From the NCBI GenBank assembly GCA_017893485.1, contig CM030363.1:170053456-170117455 (forward strand): DNA of 64,000 nt, read 5' to 3'. Numbering within the stretch: the first letter of the stretch is position 1; every line of letters begins with the position of its first letter. The DNA is from Hemerocallis citrina. Lineage: Eukaryota > Streptophyta > Magnoliopsida > Asparagales > Asphodelaceae. Shown here in pieces: positions 54,629 through 64,000 of the stretch. Under the pieces are notes generated by a model. The model saw only the letters and a program-made list of their open reading frames with translations, did not search any database and was not told the origin of the DNA. The translations under genes and the position numbers were made by a program.

Positions 54629-57600
54629 TGTAACCCCCATTCTCGCAAATAAGTATTTTCTATGTATTTTCTATAATTTAATTTTTTATAAATTTATTTT
54701 GTGCTAAATTCGTGTTGGATCTTTTATTAAAGTATTTTCTAATCAAAATCTTATTCATTTTGAATAGTGGTGTATTTTGATCGTATTTTCTATATCTTAT
54801 TGATCGACTATTTATATTTGAGCCTAAAACAAATATATTATTATTGAATTATTTTAATGAAATTGTTTAACCCGAATATTATTGTGTTTTATGACTTTAT
54901 TATTTTTATAATCATAATAATTAATTGTTATTTCATGAGTATTTATTTAAAATCTATCTATCGAATTATTTTATTATTGTACTTGATCTAAATTTCGTGG
55001 TGAACTCCAATTTATTTTTCAAACCCAATTGATATTCTTTTTATTTGTATTATTTATTTATTTATCTATTTGGATTTAAATTTTTGTTCATGAAGTTCTC
55101 CATTCTTCCTGTTGAGCTGTTCTTATTTATTCTATTTTCATCTATTTAATTGTGGGTATTTTTATTTGAACCATATTATTTTAGATCAATCTCTTATTGA
55201 ACCCTAAAACCCAATTTCAATTGTTCTTGACCCAAAACCGCTATTATTGGATCCTAAACCACTCGACCAACATCCCAGTTTTACCCAATAAATACAACTC
55301 TCTTGCAAATCCTAAAAATTATGCAAATTGAAACCCTAGAGCTGCTTATTCTCTCTCATATTCTCTCCCCTATCTGTTTTCTCTTTCCCCGTTCAAATGT
55401 CTCCCCCTCAAACCCACCTCCTTCTTCCCCGGCCAAATCGGGCCATCCCCCCTGACCTCCGGTGCCATCCTAAGCGCCGCCCTCCTCGTCGACAACCTCA
55501 GACGACCCCTCAGCCACCAGCGCCACCACAGAAAACCCCCAATCCCGAAAACACCCTGCCTTTCGTGTTCCTCGTCGACAACAGCACACCCCGATGCTAG
55601 AGTAGCCACCTCTCGTTGTCGCCCTCAGCTAGCGACCCGCAGCTCTCCTCTGTCCTCGATGCCCAAACACCCATAACCCCAACCCCTGTCCTAACCTGTT
55701 TCCTTCGAGAGCAGCCAAACCCCTTTGCCCTGCTTCCGATCGATGACCACCTGTTGCGCCGCCCTCCTATCTCGTTCCGCCGCCACCTGTGACACCGGCG
55801 ACCCCTGCCCCTTGCCCTCTTGCTGTCGTGGCTGACCTTGTGGTTGCTAAGTTCTCTTTCTTGCTGCTGTTGCTTTGGACTCTTTGCTTTTGCATGTATA
55901 TTGCACGTGGTACTTATATTAGTTCGTGGGGTTCATTGTGTCGGGATCCTTATCCCATTATTCTTGGTATTCGTTTTCTTCGTCGTAAAGACAAGTCACT
56001 GTCCTCTTGAATTATTAATTGTATCAAATTCAAGTTTTGTTGAAACTCTTACAAGTAGATCCCTTTGTTATCGTATTATACATTGTTCATCTCCTTCGTT
56101 GGGTCTACTGAGGGTTTACACGAGCTAACTCCAATATTCTTGACATCGTGCCACTTTGACTCCAAAAATATTAAATCTTGCATACATCATATAGTATTGA
56201 TGATAGAAAATTTTCATGCAACTAATAACACGATTAATTATTATAGAGACAATTGCTAGGTGGTATGTTGTTTGATCGATTGATGGTTGATTGATGATAA
56301 ATTAGTGTATGTATGTGTTCTAATTTTATTTTTCATATTTTTATACCCATCATGCTGATTAAGAATTTTATCGACTAATAGAATTGATACCCGTCATGTT
56401 TAATTAACTTATTTCATGAAAACTACCCAAAACCTGTATATTGCTTGTTGGCTGTATGTTGACTGCTATTTTTAACCCAGTAATGATCTTAAAATAAATT
56501 ACTTTCTGAATATGAATTGTAGCCTTAAATTTCTAGTTTCCAGAACATCTTGAATTTTTGAATTCCGAGTTGTGTAACAAAAGTTATGTCCGTTTTACTA
56601 CAGCTGTGTTTTTACTTTCAGATTTTCAGATTCTTGTATCTTGCATGCTTAAACTGTAAAAAGGCTGATCAAATGATAAAATTTTGCTATGATAATTTCC
56701 AGATTGTTAGTGATCATGTTTAGGAGTCTAGAAAATATTTTAAATAAATTTATTATTGAGTTTTTGCTGATTCTAAAAAATAAAATAACATGATATCGAG
56801 ATTCTGTCTGAACATGAAACCTGTAAAGAACAGTGTGGTTGACCTAGTTACTGTTGTCAGATTTTGAACTTTAAATATGCGTTGGAACCGTGTGGAAGTT
56901 TAGTTTCTAGATCTTCTTAAGGATTTATTTTTCGAGTTCGGAAATAGCGGGAAACTGTATTTTTTTACAGACTACTCTTGTTGCCCAGAATTTTATATTC
57001 CAGATTTTAATACATTAATTGTTCTATATCGTATTATTGCATGAATTAAAGTGTGTATGTTGCATTGCATGATCCTAATGTCCCATTGTCATAATTCTAA
57101 TTGTCCAATTCAAGTTATCATCCTATTATTTTCCTATTGTTACCATCATTCATCTCATATCTCATATTGCATATTGTATTGTTGCATAGATAAATAATTA
57201 ACAAGCCGGGGTTTAAGGGTTGACTTTAGTAGTGGACAATATAAGGACTGTACTCAGAGGAGGAGCAACCATGTGGTAAATGAATGGGACGCATGAATTG
57301 CTACATTAATAAGGATTAAAATGATTAATAGACTTAAGGATTGGCACAACATCAACATTGCATATTGTTCATCATTGTTTATATTGATATTGAATATTGG
57401 CTAGTGTTATTGTTATTGATCATTGATTATTGTTACCGAATATTGAATCATTGTTTATAGTCGTTGTATCGATTATCATGATATTGATTAATGCCATTCT
57501 CCCCTGTTATTGATTCCTATTGATCCATTGAAATCATTGTTATACCATTATTTCATTGTTTCCTGCTTTCTCTACTTGTTGTCCATGACTTGCTCTAAGG

Positions 57601-58014
57601 ATAATTTTTCTCCTCTTTTTAGATGAAGTTTTTACAGGTGTTGATGGAGAATTGCCTGATGGATTGTGACAACAACATTGGTGAAGGAATTGATAGCATC
57701 GTCGCTTAATAAATTATTTTTTTTTTCATGAAGATTTAATTATTGAACTATTGTTATTTCATTGTATTGTGGGTTTTTAACCCGAATATTGTTATTTTTG
57801 TTCCAGATGTTGGATTATTATTGTATTTGGATATTTTATATTGCTTCATCCCAAGTATTATTATTCATGAGATTTTTATTATTGCCTGCACAATTATTCT
57901 GTATTGATTATGTTGTTGAGTTGATCGGATTAACAGCTTATGGGTGACGTTAGTCATTCGCTGGGCTAATGTCATGCACTCATATTCCGTATTTTTGGGA
58001 AGCGGGGCGTGACA
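54629..58014 (+). repeat. 5' LTR of the Tekay-like element
   Basis: 3386 bp. It contains a GC-rich leader (55390-55850) with proline-rich ORFs (for example 55397-55600) that also occur, changed, in the 3' LTR. These ORFs drift freely between copies, so I treat them as untranslated leader, not genes. A splice-like site, here changed to AAGACAAGT, is at 55988-55996. Confidence 0.9.
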
Positions 58015-58024
58015 AGGTTTTTAG

Positions 58025-58037
58025 TGGTATCAGTGCC
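58025..58037 (+). other. Primer-binding site of the Tekay-like element
   Basis: TGGTATCAGTGCC, ten bases after the 5' LTR. It differs from the initiator-Met complement by one base, the same change as in the TRIM at 2481-2493. Confidence 0.8.
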
Positions 58038-58216
58038 CTGGTTTGGATAATATATCAGTCAAACGTGACTAACGAAAAAAAGTTTAGCTTTGATTGATAT
58101 ATTAATCAGATTTGAGTTTTTATCAATTTAACTCAACAGTATGTGCAATACAGGAATCACATGAACAATAGATAACCAATTCATGATCTGGACGCTAACC
58201 GTTTAATTTTATTGCA

Positions 58217-59328
58217 GACCAAGGCTAGAAAATGTGCTTCATCTTCTCGTATTGGGGATGATCAGTCTGATGAACTCACGGTTACACAGTTGATGCAAAT
58301 GTAGCGTGAGCACAACGAACTGATGATGCGGATGCAACCTGAACATAATGAATAGATGAGAATGGCTTATGAAGCTGCTAATAGAGAACACGTTGTACCT
58401 GCACCCAGATTGCTGCCACCAAGACCTGGTAATGTGGCAGATTTCATGAAGCTCCATCTAGCCAAATTTTTCGGGCACTGATGGTCCTTTTAAAGCCGAG
58501 CAGTGGCTTATTCGGACTGAGCAGTTGTTGACCGCAGCACGAATTGCGAATATGGATCGTGTGGATATTGTGAGCATCCAACTTGTTGACCTTGCCCACA
58601 TCTGGTGGCAAGCTGAGGCTGAGCGATTAGGCAACTCATCCCCTGGGCCACCTTCATTGAGAGCTTCCTCATGAAGTTCTTCCCGAATGTCACCAAGAAT
58701 GAAATGGAACGACAGTTTCTCATTAACTCAGTTTCATTGATGGAGTTTAATTATATTTTTCATTGTTATTTCATAAAGTACCGACGTTAAACTAAACACT
58801 GTTTTGAATCAGGGGAGTCGAACCGTGGACGAATATGCTGCGGAATTCACCCGACTAAGTCGTTTTGCTATTGCTATGGTGGCAAATGACGAAGATAGAG
58901 GCCGTCATTTCCTGTTAAGCTTGGACATTGAGATTCAGGATCGCCTTGCTGCCTTGCGACTTCGTTCTTATGCGGATATCTTGGATGCTGCTAGAATTCA
59001 GGAGCAGACTAGTATGAGAAAGCGTGCTATTCAGTGTTCTGTCCCGCACCCTGTCACTGTGAGGCCCTCTGGAGGGCCTATTCGGAGGCCAGTTCAGACC
59101 CAAACGGCTAGAGATTTGCCCTACTCGCCTGCTGCCTCACGGGTGGACCAACCATGCATCTACTGCCACAGGGTTGGTCACTCACGCCAGGATTGTAGGG
59201 AAGCGAACCACCAGTGCCTGCTGTGTGGAAGTGATGACCACATGGTTCAAGATTGCCCAAGGAACCGGTGCAATGCACCGACAGAAGAACCAGCCCCTAA
59301 TGGAGGACAAACTGGAGCTCATGGTTAG
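58217..59328 (+). pseudogene. Gag of the Tekay-like element with two zinc knuckles, frameshifted
   Basis: The capsid part gives TDGPFKAEQWLIRTEQLL and HIWWQAEAERLG (58480-58640), then in other frames FLMKFFPNVTKNEMERQFL (58660-58720). The last open stretch (58813-59328) starts GSRTVDEYAAEFTRLSRFA, matching the capsid end. Two CX2CX4HX4C zinc knuckles follow (Cys118-Cys131 and Cys138-Cys151 of the stretch counted from 58804). Gag packages the RNA. There are stops near 58301 and 58352, frameshifts near 58470 and 58640, and an 82-bp intron-like insert at 58731-58812. A cttattgcag-like acceptor is just before 58217. Confidence 0.85.
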
Positions 59329-60033
59329 GCTTACAACTTGATCACTGAAGGAGTGGCTACAGGTATTTAGCAATAGATTTGTTTTTTATTCTGCATTACT
59401 CATTCCCTCTTGCATCATTTATCCATTCCGCACCTTACATTTACTTCCATTTATTGATTTATTATTGAGTATCATACTAGTTATTTCTGCCCTACCATAC
59501 TCTCTTCAAATTTCGGTTGTACCACCCTACCCATTTCTCTCCCTTCATATTCAATCATTCCATGCCTTATTCTCTTTTGTCCCTTATAGTCATTCTCATT
59601 CAAAGATTTCTTATTGAGTGTAAATTCATTCTTTTTCTATCTATATCATCTTTGATTCTAGTGTTATCCTTCTTGGTTTTCGATTAGCATCGCTCGATCT
59701 AGAATGGCATGTCTGCCGCTTGGATTTCTGCGCAGCGGAAGCGTGGTGGGCCCATAAACCACATGTCCCAGGTTTCTCTTGTTGCTTCTCCCTCTTTGCA
59801 TTGTTTACTTCCTTATTTATTCATTGGCAATTGTCATCTTTCATTGAATCTTTATTTAACATCATTCTCGATCACTTCATTCATATCCATGTTCTTTCTA
59901 ATTCTGGTGTTGCCACCATTTTTTCTTTCCCTTTAATTCCCAATTTTTTTATTTCCCAATTTGCCTTTGCTTTGTCCTATGTATTGTCTTAGCAAATTTT
60001 GAGGACGAAATTCTATTGTAACGTGGGTAGGAT
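59329..60033 (+). other. Non-coding tail of the Tekay-like internal domain
   Basis: T- and C-rich sequence with no domain, in the place where pol would be. The end has ttgaggacgaaattcta and then a weak purine tract before 60034. The ORFs 59709-59936 and 59720-59992 have no motif. Confidence 0.6.
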
Positions 60034-63000
60034 TGTAACTCCCATTCCCGCAAATAAGTATTTTCCATGTATATTCTATAATTTAATTTTTTATAAATAA
60101 ATTTGTGCTAAATTCGTTTCGGATCTTTTATTAAAGTATTTTCTAATCGAAATCTTATTCATTTCGAATAGTGGTGTATTTTGATCTTATTTTCTATATT
60201 TTATTGATCGACTATTTATATTTGAGCCTAAAACAAATATATTATTATTGGATTATTTTAATGAAATTGTTAAACCCGAATATTATGTTGTTGTATGATT
60301 TTATTATTTTCATAATCATAATAATTAATTGTTATTTCTTGAGTATCTATTTAAAATCCATCTATCGAATTATTTTATTATTGTACTTGATCTAAATTTC
60401 GTGGTGAACTCCAATTTATTTTTCAAACCCAACTGATATTCTTTTTATTTGAAATATTTATTTATCTATTTGGATTTAAATTTGTGTTCATGAAGTTCTC
60501 CGTTCTTCTTGTTGAGTTGTTCTTATTGATTCTATTTTCTTCTATTTAATTGTGGGTATTTTTATTTGAACCCTACTATTCTAGATCTATCTCATATTGA
60601 ACCCTAAAACCCAATTTCAATTGTTCTTGACCCAAAACTACTATTATCGAATCCTGAACCGCTAACCCAACATCCTAATTGTACCCTATAAATCAACTCT
60701 ATTGCAAACCCTAAAAATTGTGCAAATTGAAACCCTAGAGCCACTTATTTTCTCTCCTCTTTGTTTTCTCTCTCCCCGTCCAAATTTCTCCCGCTCAAAC
60801 CCACCTTCTTCTTCCCCGGCCAACTCCGGCCATCCCCTCGACCTCTGGCACAGTCCTGAGCGTTGCTCTCCTCGTCGACAACCTCCGGCGACCCCTCAGC
60901 CACCAGCACAACCACTAGAAAACCCCCAATCCCGAAACCCCCCTGCCTTTCATGTTCCTCATCGACAATAGCACACCCCGACGAAAGAGTAGCCACCTCT
61001 CATTGCCGCCCTCAGCCAGTAACGTGCTACCCTCCTCCATTCTCGATGCCCAGACACCCATAACCCCAACCCCTGTCCTTTCCTATTTCCGTCGAAAGCA
61101 TCCAAACCCCTTTACCCTGCTTCCGATCGACGACCACCTGTTGTGCCGCCCTCTTGTCCCGTTGTGCCGCCACCTGAGATGTCGGCGACCCCTGTCCCTT
61201 GCCCTCTTGCACTCATGACTGACCTTGTGGTTGCTGAGTCTCTTTCTTGCTGCTGTTGCTTTAGGCTCTTTGCTTTTGCACGTATATTACATGTGCTACT
61301 TGTATTAGTTCATGGGTTCGTTGCTTCGGGATCCTTATCCCGTTATTCTTGGTATTCGTTTTCTTCGTCTTAAAGGCAAGTCACTGTCCTCTTGAATTGT
61401 TAATTGTATCAAATTCAAGTTTTGTTGAAACTCTTGCAAGTAGATCCCTTTGTTATCGTATTATACATTGTTCATTTCTTTCGTTGGGTCTATTGAGGGT
61501 TTACACGAGCTAACCCTAATATTCTTGACATCGTGCCACTTTGACTCAAAAAATATTGAATCTTGCATACATCATATAGTATTGATGATAGGAAATTTTC
61601 ATGCATCTCACAACACGATTCATTATTGTAGAGACAATTGCTAGGTTGTATGTTGTTTGATCAATTGATGGTTGGTTTATGATAAATTAGTGTATGTATG
61701 TGTTCTCATTTTATTTATCATTCTTTTATACCCATCATGATGAATGAGAAGTTTATCGACTAATAGAATTGATACCCTCCATGTTTAATTAACTTATTTC
61801 ATGAAAACTACCCAAAACCTGTATATTGCTTGCTAGCTGTACGTTGACTGCTATTTTTGACCCAGTAAATGATCTTAAAATAAATTACTTTCTGAATATG
61901 AATTGTAGCCTTAACTTTCTAGTTTCCATAACATCTTGAATTTTTGAATTCCGAGTTGTGTAGCGAAAGTTATGTCCGTTTTACTACAGCTGTGTTTTTA
62001 CTTTCAGATTTTCAGATTCGTGTATCTGGCATGCTTAAACATTAAAAAGGCTGATCAAATGATAAATTTTTGTTATGATAATTTCCAGATTGTTAGTGAT
62101 CATGTGTAGGAGTATATAAAATATTTTTAATAAATGTATTATTGAGTTTTTGCTGACTCTAAAAAATAAAATAACATGATATCGAGATTCTGCCTGAACA
62201 TGAAATCTGTAAAGAATGGTGTGGTTGACCTAGTTACTGTTGTCAGATTTTGAACTTTAAATATGCGTTGGAACCGTGTGAAAGTCTAGTTTCTATAACT
62301 TCTAATGGATTTAGTTTTCGAGTTCTGAAACAACGGGAAACTGCATTTTTGTACCGACTACTCTTGCTGCCCAGAATTTTATAGTCCATATTTTAATTGA
62401 TTAATTGTTCTATATCGTAGTATTGCATGAATTAAAGTGTGCATGTTGCATTGCATGATCCTAATGTCCCATTGTCATCATTCTAATTGTCCAATTCAAG
62501 TTATCATCCTATTATTTTTCTATGGTTACCATCGTTCATCTCATGTCTCATATTGCATATTGTATTGTTGTATTGATAAATAATTAACAAGTCGGGGTTT
62601 AAGTGTTGACTTTAGTAGTAGAAAATATAAGGACTGTACTCGGAGGAGGGGCCCATGTTTTCCTATTTATTGGTCTATTGGTCTATTGGTCATAATTGTC
62701 AGATCGGTCATCGATTAATTGTAGATTACTGACTACAGTATCTCGATTGATTTGGTCATTGGTCATTATTATATATCGTTGACGAGTACAGGAACTATAA
62801 GATCCTCCACTAAGTCTAAAGGTAACTTGTTTGTATACAGCAACCATGTAGTAAATAAATGGGACGCATGAAGTGCTATATTAGTTAGGATTAAAATGAT
62901 TAATAGACTTAAGGATTGACACCACATCGACATTGCATATTGTTCATCATTGTTCCTATTGATATCGAATATTGGCTAAGTGTTATTGTTATTGATCATT

Positions 63001-63590
63001 GATTATTGTTACCGAATATTGAATCATTTTTTATAGTCGTTGTATCGATTATCATGATATTGATTATTTCCATTGTCCCATGTTATTGATTCCTATTGGT
63101 CCATTGAAATCATTATTATACCGTTATTCCATTGTTCCCTGCTTCCTTTACTTGCTGCCCATGACTTGCTCTAAGGACAATTTTTATCCTCTTTTTAGAT
63201 GAAGTGTTTGCAGGTATTGATGAAAAATTGCCTGATGGATTGGGACAACAATATTGGTGAAGGAATTGATAGCATCGTCGCTTAATAAATTATTTTTTTT
63301 GTCATGAAGATTTAATTATTGAACTATTGTTATTTTATTGTATTAGGGGGTTTTGACCCAAATATTGTTATTTTTGTTCCAGATGTTGGATTATTATTGT
63401 ATTTGGATATTTTATATTGCGTAATCCCAAGTATTATTATTCATGAGATTTTTATTATTGCATGCGCAATTGTTCTGTATTGATTATATTATTGAGTTGA
63501 TCGGATAAACAGCTTATTGGTGACATTAGTTATTCGCTGGGCCAATATCATGTACTCGTATTCCGTATTTTTGAGATGCGGGGTGTGACA
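60034..63590 (+). repeat. 3' LTR of the Tekay-like element
   Basis: 3557 bp. It matches the 5' LTR except for about 170 extra bases near 62655-62825 and scattered substitutions. The splice-like AAGGCAAGT is intact at 61373-61381. Confidence 0.9.
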
Positions 63591-64000
63591 AGAGGCCTTG
63601 GTCGGTGATGAAGGATGTCTTGGGGATGTCGGAAGGGAATATTTAGATCTGATTGTACCTCGAGAATGCATCCATGAAGTTGTAGAGTTCATGCCCAAAA
63701 CTGGAATTGATCAGGGCATCAATGCTAAGAAGAGGAAATGAATCCTTCGGGCAAGCTTTGTTCAAGTCTGTAAAGTCGATGCAAATCCTCCACTTGCCAT
63801 TGGTTGTCTTATCCATGACCACATTGGCTTGCCACTCGGGGTAGCTGACCTCTGGAATGAAGAGAGCGGCTAGGAGCTTGTCGACCACTTGTTACCTATC
63901 AATGGAAAACTTTCTGTGCTTCTGTTGGACCAGCTTGACATCTGGGTTAACACTTAAACAATGCATGGTTAAGTCTTTTGAGATGCCAAACATTTCAGCA
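63591..64000 (-). pseudogene. N-terminal half of Tat reverse transcriptase, cut by window edge
   Basis: The minus translation has EVSYPEWQANVVMDK, GKWRICIDFTDLNKACPKDSFPL and FMDAFSRYNQI, which holds the first catalytic Asp of RT. Upstream, VNPDVKLVQQKHRKFS matches the usual lead-in, with one stop at about 63894. The sequence after YNQI runs to the AGAGG site and continues at 54623. Protease and gag lie beyond the window. Confidence 0.88.

Larger units (their letters stand above)
54629..63590 (+). mobile_element. Gag-only Ty3/Gypsy element, Tekay-like, with 3.4-3.6-kb LTRs
   Basis: Flanked by a perfect AGAGG duplication (54624-54628, 63591-63595). LTRs start TGTAAC(C/T)CCCATTC and end GGGG(C/T)GTGACA. 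The internal part is only 2.0 kb: primer site, gag, and a T-rich region with gaggacgaaattc before the 3' LTR. No protease, RT, RNase H or integrase. The long LTRs and the gaggacgaaattc signature fit Tekay/Del-type chromoviruses; this lineage call is an inference. It splits the RT of the large Tat element. Confidence 0.92.
17850..64000 (-). mobile_element. Large Tat-like Ty3/Gypsy element, broken into pieces by nested insertions
   Basis: Surviving pieces are about 17850-18421, 22411-24392, 31145-31741, 51062-54628 and 63591-64000. Removing the insertions between them, each bounded by LTR termini and mostly by direct repeats, restores continuity: the tandem-repeat region joins across 31741/51062, the coiled-coil ORF region across 24392/31145, and the RT across 54628/63591. 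Reading on the minus strand: RT, RNase H and integrase, then tandem repeats, then an ORF on the opposite strand. Tat-group elements commonly carry such an antisense ORF between pol and the 3' LTR. Gag lies beyond the right edge. The left LTR boundary is not resolved. Confidence 0.72.

Overview
The window is nuclear DNA of a flowering plant. It holds one host gene, a two-exon tau-class glutathione S-transferase, in a deep stack of LTR retrotransposons of plant types. The species cannot be told from the sequence. I see no rRNA, complete tRNA or CRISPR array.

Layout. (1) About 1-8460: a decayed Ty3/Gypsy element of the Tat type on the minus strand, with gag, protease, RT, RNase H and integrase remnants. 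Its integrase is split by a small non-coding LTR element (TRIM, 765-2896). That TRIM holds a second TRIM in the opposite orientation (944-2443), which holds a MITE sitting inside a TA microsatellite (1862-2010). (2) 8460-11675: the GST gene (9945-11222), flanked by two oppositely oriented Helitron-like ends. (3) 11676-16372: a Ty1/Copia element on the minus strand with 193-bp LTRs and a perfect 5-bp target-site duplication (TSD). It has a nearly whole pol but no gag; a GC-rich, host-like leader sits in its place. (4) 17018-17521: a non-autonomous hAT element with an 8-bp TSD. (5) About 17.85 kb to the right end: one large Tat-like element on the minus strand. It survives in pieces (to 18421, 22411-24392, 31145-31741, 51062-54628, 63591-64000) separated by later insertions.

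Insertions into the large Tat element, in order: solo LTR 18422-22410 (TSD GTAAT); solo LTR 24393-31144 (TSD ATTTA), itself holding the inverted solo LTR 25938-29377; a pol-less LTR element 31742-51061 with LTRs of about 3.7 kb, which holds a Helitron (31888-32398), solo LTR 34845-38175 (TSD TGAAT) and solo LTR 40964-45905 (TSD TTTTT); and a gag-only Tekay-like element 54629-63590 (TSD AGAGG) with LTRs of about 3.4-3.6 kb, inserted in the Tat reverse transcriptase.

How parts work together. The Tat element has a typical plant arrangement: minus-strand gag-pol, then tandem repeats, then a coiled-coil ORF running antisense to pol. The long LTRs share an architecture of TATA-like box, short leader and a splice-donor-like site. 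Three of them also carry paired tRNA-like modules. Tandem arrays inside the LTRs (34 bp, about 185 bp and others) differ between copies. Most coding pieces are broken, so pol entries are pseudogenes. The GST is the only gene that looks functional, and two residues usual in the tau glutathione site appear changed.
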